The position numbers and the translations under genes are program-made. From contig LJZT01000002.1 in NCBI GenBank assembly GCA_001314905.1, positions 62,001 through 126,000 on the forward strand: a DNA stretch of 64,000 nucleotides. Direction: 5' to 3'. This stretch comes from Phormidium sp. OSCR (GTDB lineage Bacteria > Cyanobacteriota > Cyanobacteriia > Cyanobacteriales > Geitlerinemataceae). Under the pieces are notes generated by a model. That model made no database searches and was not told where the DNA came from. It was given only the letters and a program-made list of their open reading frames with translations. How positions within the stretch are numbered: the stretch's first letter is position 1; each line of letters opens with the position of its first letter. Below, in pieces: positions 9,436-18,944 of this stretch.

Positions 9436-9810
9436 GGTTGAGGAGTATGGCTCGGAACAGGTGGGGCGAGGGGGGCGTTTGTGGGTTGGGTTGACCGGTT
9501 GGGGCGATCGCCTACCCAAATGATACGGCCCAAATGATACGGCGACCTGTTCGGGTGCGATCGCTTGGGCAGTTGCGTTAGGCTGATTTGGCGGCTTCGT
9601 TGAGGCGATTTAATCTCGGCTAGCCATCGGGGGAAGGCTGCCAATCGGGGTCAGGGACAGACTCTCAGACGCGGCTGGTCTTCTCAAAGGGTCGGCGATC
9701 GCCCAGGAAAACTCCTGAACCTGAGAATTTCCCTTCTCCGAATTCCCGGCCCCGTGAGATAATATTGAGTAAAGTTTTGTATCTTGCCTGACAAGCTTAG
9801 AATTTATACC

Positions 9811-10284
9811 ATGCAAGCCCGTCTGACCGTCAATACCTATTTCAGCGCGGCCCATCGCCTTGCTCGTCCAGACCTGGATTATACGACCAATTGTGGGGTT
9901 TATGGCAAATGCGCTCGTCCTCATGGCCATGGTCATAATTATCATCTGGATGTGACTGTCTGTGGGGAGGTTCATCCCCGCACTGGGATGGTGGTGGAGT
10001 TGGGGGCGTTACGTCACGTGATTCAGGAGGTGGTGATTGAACCGCTCGATCATCGTTTCCTCAATAAAGATATTCCTCATTTTGAGACTCGGGTTCCCAC
10101 GGCTGAAAATATCGCCATTTATATTCGAGATTTGCTCCTAGACCCCTTGCAAGAGCTGGGATTGAGCTTGGAGAAGTTACGGTTGTATGAAAGCCCCAAT
10201 AACTCCTGTGAACTCTATGGAACTATGGGGGGCGATCGCCGGGATACTCCGACTCAGGAGAAAACCAAGCTGCTTCTCGTTTGA
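9811..10284 (+). CDS. queD: 6-carboxytetrahydropterin synthase family (QueD/PTPS)
   Basis: TYFSAAHRL, CARPHGHGHNYHLDVTV, LDHRFLN, PTAENIAIYI, LYESPNNSCEL. Confidence 0.85.
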   Translation: MQARLTVNTYFSAAHRLARPDLDYTTNCGVYGKCARPHGHGHNYHLDVTVCGEVHPRTGMVVELGALRHVIQEVVIEPLDHRFLNKDIPHFETRVPTAENIAIYIRDLLLDPLQELGLSLEKLRLYESPNNSCELYGTMGGDRRDTPTQEKTKLLLV

Positions 10285-10415
10285 GGTCTTACCTCCTGAA
10301 GCAGCGATTCTAGACTCGTGTTCCCGGTTTCAACCTGAGTGTTGCGTTTCCCCGACTCGCTCTTGACCTCTGTTTTTAAGACTTGACCGCCAACAGCATC
10401 CTCAACGACTTGACG

Positions 10416-10889
10416 ATGACGACTCCTCAACTTCCCCCTGAACTCGACAAGATGGTTCGACGCTTCCAGCGAGCCTCTGACCCGAAACGCCGTTATGAGC
10501 AATTGCTCTGGTTAGCCAAAAAGCTGCCTGAGATGCCTGACGCGGAGAAAATCCCTGAAAATAAGGTTCAGGGCTGTGTGTCTCAGGTTTATGTCACCGC
10601 ACGGCTCGATGATGCTGGAAAGGTCTGCTTTAACGGGGATTCGGATGCTCAACTGACGAAGGGACTGCTGGCGTTCCTGATTCGGGGAACTGAAGGACTC
10701 AACCCCGAAGAAATCGTGAAGCTGGCTCCCGATTTTATTCAGGAGACGGGCTTACAGGCGAGTTTAACCCCCTCCCGTGCCAATGGCTTTTATAACATTT
10801 TCAAAACGATGAAACAAAAGGCCTTAGTGTTGGCGGCGGGTGAGAGTGGTCTTGAGGCTGCTGATATTAAAAGTATTGAAGCCACCTAA
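10416..10889 (+). CDS. sufE: SufE family protein
   Basis: RRYEQLLWLAKKLPEMPDAEKIPENKVQGCVSQVYV, with the typical SufE active-site Cys context. Confidence 0.9.
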   Translation: MTTPQLPPELDKMVRRFQRASDPKRRYEQLLWLAKKLPEMPDAEKIPENKVQGCVSQVYVTARLDDAGKVCFNGDSDAQLTKGLLAFLIRGTEGLNPEEIVKLAPDFIQETGLQASLTPSRANGFYNIFKTMKQKALVLAAGESGLEAADIKSIEAT

Positions 10890-11493
10890 GTCTTGGTTGG
10901 TCAGTTGCCTGTGAGTTGTCTGTGAATTTCAGATTGACGAGAAAAATTAAAGATATTCGTCAAAATCCCGGCGATCGCCTGAAAAAGATGTTAGAATCGT
11001 GAAGGTGATTTACGATTCTGTGCGGTTGTCATGGGTTTTCAAAATCGGGTTTTGATGCGCCACGGCAACTTCAGCCAATCTAACCTAAACCCTCGGGAAC
11101 TCTAGCAAAATCGGGACAGCTATTGCCTTTGCCCATGCTTTTAAAACCGTTTCCTTTGTCTGCGATCGCACTCGATTTATTTAAGCAATTTTACCGAGTC
11201 TCACGCGATCGCCTGTCCGATGCGGTATTCAGAGCAAGTGGCATTTTTTCAAGAAACTCAGTTAACAAAAATAGTTGCACTCCTTGTTATGTCAGGGTTG
11301 CGAGCCTCTAACTTGACCATTCATGGTTAATTTTCGTTGCGAATTCACTCGCGTTTTTGGAGAAACATCCATGTTTCCTAGATTCAATAGCAGTTAATCC
11401 ACTGCCCGACTCAGCAATGCTTTTTTTTCGCCGCCTTGCTAAGAGCGAATCTAACGTCCGATTTCCTCACAGATACTGATTTTCAACAGCCTA

Positions 11494-12144
11494 ATGACAC
11501 TATCGAATTCCTCTGAACTCATCGGTACAGATCGACTTGAAAAACAACTCGAAACCAACGGCCATAAAACCGTTTCTGACCAGGAAATGCGTAACTCAAT
11601 CCGCACCCTGCTAACAGAACTCGGAGAAGATCCTGATCGCGAAGGCTTACGAGATACCCCCAAACGAGTCAGCAAAGCCTGGCAATTCCTGACCTCCGGC
11701 TACAACCAATCCCTGGAAGAACTGCTCAACGGTGCCATCTTCAATGAGAACTCTCATGAGATGGTTTTGGTGCGCGACATCACCCTATTTAGCACCTGTG
11801 AACATCATATGTTGCCGATTATTGGCCATGCTCATGTGGCCTACATTCCCAACGGAAAGGTGATTGGCCTGTCTAAAATTGCCCGCATTTGTGAAATGTT
11901 TGCCCGTCGTCTCCAGGTTCAGGAGCGTCTGACGGGACAAATCGCCGACGCCTTACAAGAGGTTCTCAAACCCCAGGGGGTGGCGGTGGTCATCGAAGCC
12001 ACTCATATGTGTATGGTCATGCGTGGCGTGCAAAAACCCGGTTCCTGGACAACCACCAGTGCCATGCGAGGCGTGTTTGTCGATGATGCGCGAACTCGTC
12101 AAGAGTTCATGGGGTTAATTCGTCACAGTCCTCAGTTCCACTAA
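11494..12144 (+). CDS. folE: GTP cyclohydrolase I
   Basis: [72 protein letters not shown]. Confidence 0.97.
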   Translation: MTLSNSSELIGTDRLEKQLETNGHKTVSDQEMRNSIRTLLTELGEDPDREGLRDTPKRVSKAWQFLTSGYNQSLEELLNGAIFNENSHEMVLVRDITLFSTCEHHMLPIIGHAHVAYIPNGKVIGLSKIARICEMFARRLQVQERLTGQIADALQEVLKPQGVAVVIEATHMCMVMRGVQKPGSWTTTSAMRGVFVDDARTRQEFMGLIRHSPQFH

Positions 12145-12159
12145 ATTTAACCCTGGCCC

Positions 12160-12194
12160 TTCCCCCTTCCCATGCTGTTCTGGGAGAGGGGGAA
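12160..12194. terminator. Hairpin between convergent folE and MORN gene
   Basis: TTCCCCCTTCCCA-tgctgttc-TGGGAGAGGGGGAA stem with one bulge. No strong T-run. Confidence 0.45.
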
Positions 12195-12236
12195 ATTTGC
12201 TCGGCCCGCTTGGCTTAAACGGAAGCCGAAGGGGAA

Positions 12237-13082
12237 TTAGTTATAACCGCTGAAACTGACCGGTTGACCGTTGCGAAACGCTCCCACAACTTGTCGTCCA
12301 TCGGGAAACCTCATCGTACCTGTGCCATGGGGTCGTCCTTGTCGCAATTCTCCGACATAGCGACGACCGTCACCATAGGTACAGGTCGCGTTGTTTGCAT
12401 CAAAATTGTTGGTGTAGAAAAAACCTGTGCAAGTGGTTCCTGTGGAATGGCGAAATGTTCCTCGTCCAAAGGGTTGTCCGGCAAAAAACTCTCCTTCAAA
12501 GCGATTACCATTGGCAAAAACATAGCGGCCATCGCCATCAGGCTGACTGCTAAAAAAGACTCGTTCAACTTGTTCCGTTTCTAAAATAGGTTCCCCTTGT
12601 GCGGTTGTTCTACCTGTATCGATTAGATCCGTCACGTTCTCTGTCCGTGGTACCCCGGAAAAAGAGCCTTCATAGCGATCGCCATTCGTATAAAACGCCG
12701 TTCCTTGACGAATGGCTCCTTCTGCAAATATCCCCTCATAGCGAGAGTCATCAGGGCGAATCAAACGACCCCTGCCATCGGGTAATCCCTCTCTAAACTC
12801 TCCCTCATAGCGAGTACCATCGGTCAGGGTTAGAATACCTCGGCCGTTGGGTAAAAAATCACTAAAGTCACCGATATAACTGCGTCCTTCACCGTAATTA
12901 CAACGACCATAGCCTGAGCCAGTGTCTAGTAAAGAGACGGGATCGCATTGAGGGTCACGAATAGCGTCCTGAGCGTAACTCCTCAATGGAGGCAGGTTGC
13001 TCCATAAACTCAGGCCTAATAGAGACGTTAAAACTGCACTAAGCTTTTTCATAATCGGATGGCTTACTATCAATGCGTCCAC
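12237..13082 (-). CDS. MORN-repeat protein with signal peptide
   Basis: Repeated motifs YIGDFSDFLPNGRG, YEGEFREGLPDGRGRL, FEGEFFAGQPFGRGTF, YVGELRQGRPHGTGTM. Likely start at internal MKKLSAVLTSLLG. Confidence 0.88.
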   Translation of the reverse strand: MDALIVSHPIMKKLSAVLTSLLGLSLWSNLPPLRSYAQDAIRDPQCDPVSLLDTGSGYGRCNYGEGRSYIGDFSDFLPNGRGILTLTDGTRYEGEFREGLPDGRGRLIRPDDSRYEGIFAEGAIRQGTAFYTNGDRYEGSFSGVPRTENVTDLIDTGRTTAQGEPILETEQVERVFFSSQPDGDGRYVFANGNRFEGEFFAGQPFGRGTFRHSTGTTCTGFFYTNNFDANNATCTYGDGRRYVGELRQGRPHGTGTMRFPDGRQVVGAFRNGQPVSFSGYN

Positions 13083-13118
13083 TCAGGGCGATGGCCCTTG
13101 CAAAACCCTTTAACTGTT

Positions 13119-14108
13119 CTAGTGGGAACTGACCCAGTTTGCCATGTCCTCATCCTCTGAACCCATCCCTGGTTCACCAATGCCACGAGCAATTTCTACA
13201 CCGTTCTGTTCCAGAATCACCAATGGCTCTGAGTTCAAGCTTTCGACGCGGACAACTCGAACTTCCCCATTGGCGATCGTATCTCCGACTCGGACATAAC
13301 GACTGAAGGCAGAACCGGGGGTTTGTAAGATGATTTGAATATCTCCGCCAACTTGCATCACTCCAGTTACCTCAGTTCCTTCAGCTAAGTCAGTAGCAGG
13401 AGGAGGAGGCAGTTCTTCAGCTTCAGGTATTGAGCTAGGAGAATCAGCGACGGGCATCTCATCATCCTCTTCAACATCGTCTGCTGAAACCGTACCAGAA
13501 GGACGTAAGGGGGAAATTGCGAAATCTCTAGGATTGATATCCGGCAGGGGTTCCATCGTCTGCCCCGTTAGAGGTGGCAATGGAGGTCCGGCAACAATAC
13601 CATCAGTTTCCGTCCCGTCTCCGGTTTGGGTTGCGGTTCCGTTTCCGGTTCGGGTTGCGGTTCGACCATTTTCAGAGGCTTCAGGAGTTCCAGGTTCCGG
13701 CTCCTCAGTCACCTCTCGGGCGATGGTTTCGGCTTGTCGCTGACTGCGGGAAACTTCCACCGGTAACACCCCAAAAGGGTCAGCCCCGTCTTCACGAGCC
13801 GCATCTAAATTCCGTTGAGCCTGACGGCTACGTTCTTGGGGATTCGTTGAGGAGATTAAACCACTGGGTGCAGCGGTGGCTTCGTCTTCTTCTATCAGTG
13901 GGGATTCAAAGGGTTCGGCTTCAGGGACATCATTCTCCTCATCTGCATCCTCATCTTCATCAGTTGGGGCATCCGCCGGGGCCTGTTCGGCGACAGGGTC
14001 ATCTTCAGAGTCAGGAACACTGAACTCGTCAGGTTCTGAACCACAGGCCCCCAAAACCAATGCTAGAGCCAAACCCAAGGCTGTAAATCGATGTTGACGC
14101 ATGGCCAT
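13119..14108 (-). CDS. Acidic putative lipoprotein
   Basis: Lipobox-like LALVLGACGSE; Asp/Glu/Pro-rich linker; C-terminal small beta domain (VTGVMQVGGDIQIILQTPGSAFSRYVRVGDTI). Confidence 0.65.
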   Translation of the reverse strand: MAMRQHRFTALGLALALVLGACGSEPDEFSVPDSEDDPVAEQAPADAPTDEDEDADEENDVPEAEPFESPLIEEDEATAAPSGLISSTNPQERSRQAQRNLDAAREDGADPFGVLPVEVSRSQRQAETIAREVTEEPEPGTPEASENGRTATRTGNGTATQTGDGTETDGIVAGPPLPPLTGQTMEPLPDINPRDFAISPLRPSGTVSADDVEEDDEMPVADSPSSIPEAEELPPPPATDLAEGTEVTGVMQVGGDIQIILQTPGSAFSRYVRVGDTIANGEVRVVRVESLNSEPLVILEQNGVEIARGIGEPGMGSEDEDMANWVSSH

Positions 14109-14181
14109 CTCCCCAAAATCCTCCTTCTAGGATAACTTGATCAATGGTACTTGTGGTTCTATCCACTGTTGAGCCAAACTC

Positions 14182-15126
14182 ATGGAACGTTGCACCCTCT
14201 CCGCCCCTGCTAAGATTAACCTACATTTAGAGATTATCGGCGATCGCCCCGATGGCTATCACGAGCTGGCCATGGTCATGCAGAGTGTGGCTCTGTGCGA
14301 TCGCCTGGAGTTACGGGCTAACGGACTCGAACAGTTCCGACTCCACTGTAATACGCCAGGGGTTCCGGGCGATCGCACTAACCTAGCGCTACGTGCAGCG
14401 GAGTTGATGGCCGGGCAATACCCCGAGAGCCATCATAACCTCGGCGGCGTGGATATTCGTCTCAAGAAACTGATTCCCATCGCCGCTGGCCTAGCCGGTG
14501 GTTCTGCTGACGCAGCGGCGGTTCTGGTGGGTTTAAACTTACTTTGGAACCTTGGTCTGACCCAACCCGAACTCTGGGATTTAGCGGCGCAGTTAGGCTC
14601 AGATATCCCCTTCTGCATCAGTGGAGGAACGGCTCTAGCCAGTGCTCGTGGCGAGGAAATCACCCCGCTACCGAGTATGGAAGGGATCTCGGTGGTGTTA
14701 GCCAAATATCGCAGTTTGGCTGTGTCTACTCCCTGGGCCTATAAAACCTTCCGGGAACGCTTTTCCCATACCTATGCGATGGGTGAGAGTGAACAGGAAC
14801 AGCGACGTCATTCGCTTCATGCTGGACCGATGATGTCGGCGTTGCTGAACCATGATAAGCGCGAGATTGGTCGTTTGCTCTATAACGACTTAGAAAAGGT
14901 GGTTTTACCGGAGTTTCCTTCGGTGGCTAAATTGCGTCAGGTGATGTCCGATGGTGATGTTCTCGGGGCCATGATGTCGGGATCTGGACCAACGGTGTTT
15001 GCTCTGACGGAAACTCCAGAACAGGCTCAGGCTCTCTGTGACCATGTTAAACAAGAGATTCCGGACGAGGACTTAGGTTTGTGGGTGACAGAATTTTGCC
15101 CGACAGGAATAGTGAATAGTGAATAG
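14182..15126 (+). CDS. ispE: 4-diphosphocytidyl-2-C-methyl-D-erythritol kinase
   Basis: APAKINLHLEIIGDRPDGYHEL, IPIAAGLAGGSADAAAVL, MMSGSGPTVFAL. Confidence 0.96.
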   Translation: MERCTLSAPAKINLHLEIIGDRPDGYHELAMVMQSVALCDRLELRANGLEQFRLHCNTPGVPGDRTNLALRAAELMAGQYPESHHNLGGVDIRLKKLIPIAAGLAGGSADAAAVLVGLNLLWNLGLTQPELWDLAAQLGSDIPFCISGGTALASARGEEITPLPSMEGISVVLAKYRSLAVSTPWAYKTFRERFSHTYAMGESEQEQRRHSLHAGPMMSALLNHDKREIGRLLYNDLEKVVLPEFPSVAKLRQVMSDGDVLGAMMSGSGPTVFALTETPEQAQALCDHVKQEIPDEDLGLWVTEFCPTGIVNSE

Positions 15127-15205
15127 TGAATAGTGAATAGTGAATAGTGAATAGTGAATAGTGAATAGTGAATAGTGAATAGTGAATAGTGAATAGTTGA
15201 TAGTT
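15108..15205. repeat. Heptanucleotide tandem array (AATAGTG)n, about 14 units
   Basis: aatagtgaatagtgaatagtg..., near-perfect 7-bp period, starting inside the ispE C-terminus. Confidence 0.98.
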
Positions 15206-15317
15206 TGATAATCCATCTCTGGCCCCTCCCAAGAGGGGAAGGGAATAGGCAAGAAATCACATAAGGGCGTACCCTTGTGGTCGCCCTTTCTTATGGCTGC
15301 TTTGCCGCGAAAACTGG

Positions 15318-16736
15318 CTATAAAATACCGGCGGATTCGTAGAGTTGGCGGAGAATGGCGAGAATGCGATCGCCGTAGTTGCGGTCAGATGTCCAGCGTC
15401 CTGAGAGTTGTTGAACCAGGGGGGCAATTCCTCGGGAAATAAAGCGAAAACGTGGGTCAACAATTTCTAAGACCAGGGGTTCAACACTGGCATAAGCTTT
15501 CAAATGCTGAATGTGAGCGCGAACCCCCACTCGGGCCGAGGAAAAGGTTGCCCCACCGGAACTTCCGGCGGCATCACCTAAACCGGCAAAATTGTTTTGA
15601 CTGGCACTGACACCACGACCAAAGCGCAAGAAATCGGTTTCTAAACACATTTGGGCGAAGGCAATATCACTGTTGACTCCCTCAATGCTGGCTTCTTCTC
15701 GATAGAGTTTTGCCAAGTCGGGAAATTGGTCGAGCGCTTCGGAATTATCGTTTTTTAGAAACACTTGCATTTGGGTTTCTGTGGTATTTCCCACTCCCAT
15801 AATGCGGTCAATATGTCCGGGGCAAATGGGAATAGCTGACCGTAAAACGACGGCGCGATCGTCATTATTCCAAGTAACGGAGATATTAAACTCGCGCAAA
15901 TCAATGGCTTTGACATAGACGACATTCCGGTAATAGACTCGCCGCACATATTCGGCATTACTTAAATCCACTCCCAAGGCATCGGCTAAGTCAATGGGAA
16001 TATAGGAGTTGCCATGAATAATCAGGCCGGGTTCGCCGTAGCGTTGACCATTGATGCGGATGTTGATGGTAGGGTAGGTGACATCGGGTGGGGGAAGTTC
16101 TGGGGCGCGATTCACCCAAGCCAGGAGTCCGTCGGCGAGGCCGGCGGCGATGGCGGGGCGACGATTTTGGATTAAACTGCGATCGCTCGGGTTAGTGAGA
16201 AAGCCAATCTCGACATAGAGGGAGGGAACGGCTACCGTCCGACAAAACTTGAGGCTTCCTGTTGCTGTCATCGAGTCAGGGCGGGCGCCGCGATTGGCAA
16301 ATTGGGGAACTTGTTGTAGTAAACTACGCAGTAGGCGTTCGGCTTCGAGGCGACGTTCGTTGTTGTTGGTGATGTAATATACCGTTGTGCCTCGGGCCTC
16401 GGGGTTTAGGGCCGCATTGGCATGGAGTTGAATCGCCACGTCGTTAGCTTGGGCGCGATTGTTAATCCAGGCGATGGTTTGGTCTTGGTTAAGGTCATCG
16501 GGAATCGATAGGGCGGTGACTTTGCGGGCCTGGAGGGCGCTGAGGAGGCGATCGCGCAGTAGAATCATCTCCTGGGCTTCGGTTGTGTCACCGGCAATGC
16601 TTCCGGGGTCAAGCTGTCCATCGTCGTAACCTCCATGGCCCGCGGATACAAATACTCGTCTCATGTGATTGCCTCGATTCTTGAACACCACAACTGTTGC
16701 TGTTTTACCATATTTTGGCAACCCACTCCCTCTCAA
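15318..16736 (-). CDS. N-acetylmuramoyl-L-alanine amidase with glucosaminidase-like C-terminal domain
   Basis: VFVSAGHGGYDDGQLDPG, IQLHANAALN, SLYVEIGFLTNPSDRSLI; C-terminal AQMCLETDFLRFGRGVSASQNNFAGLG. Confidence 0.85.
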   Translation of the reverse strand: MRGSGLPKYGKTATVVVFKNRGNHMRRVFVSAGHGGYDDGQLDPGSIAGDTTEAQEMILLRDRLLSALQARKVTALSIPDDLNQDQTIAWINNRAQANDVAIQLHANAALNPEARGTTVYYITNNNERRLEAERLLRSLLQQVPQFANRGARPDSMTATGSLKFCRTVAVPSLYVEIGFLTNPSDRSLIQNRRPAIAAGLADGLLAWVNRAPELPPPDVTYPTINIRINGQRYGEPGLIIHGNSYIPIDLADALGVDLSNAEYVRRVYYRNVVYVKAIDLREFNISVTWNNDDRAVVLRSAIPICPGHIDRIMGVGNTTETQMQVFLKNDNSEALDQFPDLAKLYREEASIEGVNSDIAFAQMCLETDFLRFGRGVSASQNNFAGLGDAAGSSGGATFSSARVGVRAHIQHLKAYASVEPLVLEIVDPRFRFISRGIAPLVQQLSGRWTSDRNYGDRILAILRQLYESAGIL

Positions 16737-16861
16737 GGCCTCGTTTCTTAGAGTATAATCAGGCGATTCTTTGCTTGGACTGGTTAATAAGAACCCCCGT
16801 TTTGGCTCCGATGTTCAACGGTAACTTGTTTTTCCTCCCTAATTTTTAGGGGTATCGTTTA

Positions 16862-18430
16862 GTGTCTGTGGATTTCATGAGTCAACAAAATTATTTTAGT
16901 CAAACGGGTTCTCAAAACGATATGTTCTTTATCGTTGCGATCGCCGTCGTGTCTTTGCTCATTCGTCTGCCCTTCTTTTTCAAGGATGTCATTGACTGGG
17001 ATGAAAGCACATTTATTCTCATGGGACAATCCATCCTAGATGGACATCTTCCCTACACTGAACTTTGGGACTTAAAACCTCCCCTTGCATTTGTGGCCTA
17101 TGCGGGCTTTATTTTGATTCTCGGCAAAAGTGTTATTTCGATTCGCATTGCGGGGACAATTTGTGTTATTTTAACGGCTTTATTGGTGTACGGGTCTGGA
17201 ACAACAATTGCCAACCATTCTAGTGCCTTTCTCGCGGCGATCGCCACTAGCATGGGTATCAGTTTGCTAGACAGTGGTCAAGCAACTATGACTGAACATA
17301 TGGCGATCGTGCCTTTAACGGCTGCTTTGGCTCTATTTTTTTGTTGTAAAACCCCAGATTTAAGGTTTACATTTCTAATTTCAGTTTTACTGACAATCGC
17401 TGCCTTTGTTCGCTTGAATTTAGCCTATACCGTTGTCATACTTGGCTGCTATCTAGTTGTACGACAGGCTCCAAAATGGCGTCAAGTCCTGCATCATGGG
17501 TTAATTTATAGCCTAGGATGTTTGCTGATTATTTTCCTGACTTATTTCCCCTATTTAATGACAGAAAATAGCCAGATCTGGTGGACATCCGTGGTTATTG
17601 CACCGTTGCAGTATTCAAGAGATGACGTAACAAGTATCGAGTCATTCAGGCGTTTAATGACGGGGTTAGTGAATAGTAGTCAACATCAAGCAACCCTCGG
17701 AGCAAGCCTCGTGATCTGGATGGGTGGTTTTTTGGGAATTGCGGCTGCATTTCTGCCGAGAAACCGCCACAATTCAGCGAGTTTGTTTCAGGCGATCGCC
17801 CTAACTCTTATGACGTTCAGTGTGGGTTTATCGATTCTACAAAGTGGCGCAACTTATCAACATTACCTGATTCAAATGCCCCCCTGTTTAGGGCTAGGAA
17901 CGGCAATATTGTGGCAAAAACTATCAAAACCTCGCTTCTTCAAACCCTTGATTTCTGTTGTTGTCCTATTAGCGCTCCTAAGTTCCCTAATGCCGATTCT
18001 AACAGAATATCGAATTGTGGGAGGTCGTCTTGTGGCTGGGGGTCCCCTGCAAACGGGACCATCCTATGACATTGCGGCGTATTTTCGGGACAATCAAGCC
18101 GAAAATGAACCGATTTATATGATGACGGATCATCTGGTGTATTGGTTAATTGATTCTCAACCCCTGACGGCTATAACAACCCATCCATCTAATGTATCAC
18201 GAGACGATATTTTAGAGATTGTCAATGGTCCTGGAAGTTCTCCAGAGTCAGAACTAGCTAAAGTCTTTGCTGCTGAACCAAAGTTTGTGGTCAAACAAAG
18301 GTTTGTTTCTTATCTCTTGTCGGGAAAGATGCAGAATGCAAAAGATTTCTTGAATCAGCAGCTTGCCAATCACTATGAAAAAACAACTCAAATTGGCAAT
18401 CGGTTTATTTATAGGCGTATTCAACCCTAA
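16862..18430 (+). CDS. Multi-TM glycosyltransferase-like protein (GT39/ArnT-like fold)
   Basis: Many hydrophobic segments; N-terminal RLPFFFKDVIDWDESTFILMGQSILDGHLPYTELWDLKPPLAF is typical of ArnT/PMT-like enzymes. Confidence 0.75.
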   Translation: MSVDFMSQQNYFSQTGSQNDMFFIVAIAVVSLLIRLPFFFKDVIDWDESTFILMGQSILDGHLPYTELWDLKPPLAFVAYAGFILILGKSVISIRIAGTICVILTALLVYGSGTTIANHSSAFLAAIATSMGISLLDSGQATMTEHMAIVPLTAALALFFCCKTPDLRFTFLISVLLTIAAFVRLNLAYTVVILGCYLVVRQAPKWRQVLHHGLIYSLGCLLIIFLTYFPYLMTENSQIWWTSVVIAPLQYSRDDVTSIESFRRLMTGLVNSSQHQATLGASLVIWMGGFLGIAAAFLPRNRHNSASLFQAIALTLMTFSVGLSILQSGATYQHYLIQMPPCLGLGTAILWQKLSKPRFFKPLISVVVLLALLSSLMPILTEYRIVGGRLVAGGPLQTGPSYDIAAYFRDNQAENEPIYMMTDHLVYWLIDSQPLTAITTHPSNVSRDDILEIVNGPGSSPESELAKVFAAEPKFVVKQRFVSYLLSGKMQNAKDFLNQQLANHYEKTTQIGNRFIYRRIQP

Positions 18431-18466
18431 CGGCTGCGAGCTTTATGAATAACAATTAGCGTATGG

Positions 18467-18925
18467 TTGGCGCTCCTTTCTCTCCAGCCAATTTTAACTG
18501 AATATGGAGTTGTGGCAGAGCGATTTTTGGCGAGCCAGCCTCTTCGACATGGTTCACCCTATGCGATCGCCGATTATTTAAAAAGCCAAAATGTCGAAAA
18601 TCAACCCGTTTATCTACTCAATCAGCATCTTGTCTATTGGCTCATTGACGCTCAACCCTTAACCAAAGCCACGACTCATCCCTCGACGATCTCAAAACAG
18701 TATTTGTTAGATGCCATTCATGAAGGTGTCAGCTCACCAGAACAGGAAATGCAAAACATTTTTTCCCTCGTCCCCGAGTTTATTGTTAAACATCGAGACG
18801 TCGATTATCTCTCCCGTCCTGAAAGTGCAGCTGCGCGACAGATTCTGGAAACTCAACTGAACATGAATTACCATAAAATTCAAGAAATGTCGGGAATTTT
18901 AATTTATAGACGCATTGACTTGTGA
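18467..18925 (+). pseudogene. Truncated paralogue matching the C-terminal domain of the upstream GT39-like protein
   Basis: QPILTEYGVV...YAIADYLKSQNVENQPVYLLNQHLVYWLIDAQPLTKATTHPSTIS aligns with PILTEYRIV...YDIAAYFRDNQAENEPIYMMTDHLVYWLIDSQPLTAITTHPSNVS. Confidence 0.7.
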
Positions 18926-18944
18926 AGTTGACGTTACCAATCCG

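Noticed and set aside
11123-11311. 62-aa ORF between sufE and folE
   Set aside because: No recognisable domain; composition and low complexity suggest non-coding sequence.
15027-15260. ORF with repeated LFTIHYS peptide
   Set aside because: Translation of the heptamer array on the antisense strand; artefact of a 7-bp repeat containing no stop in that orientation.
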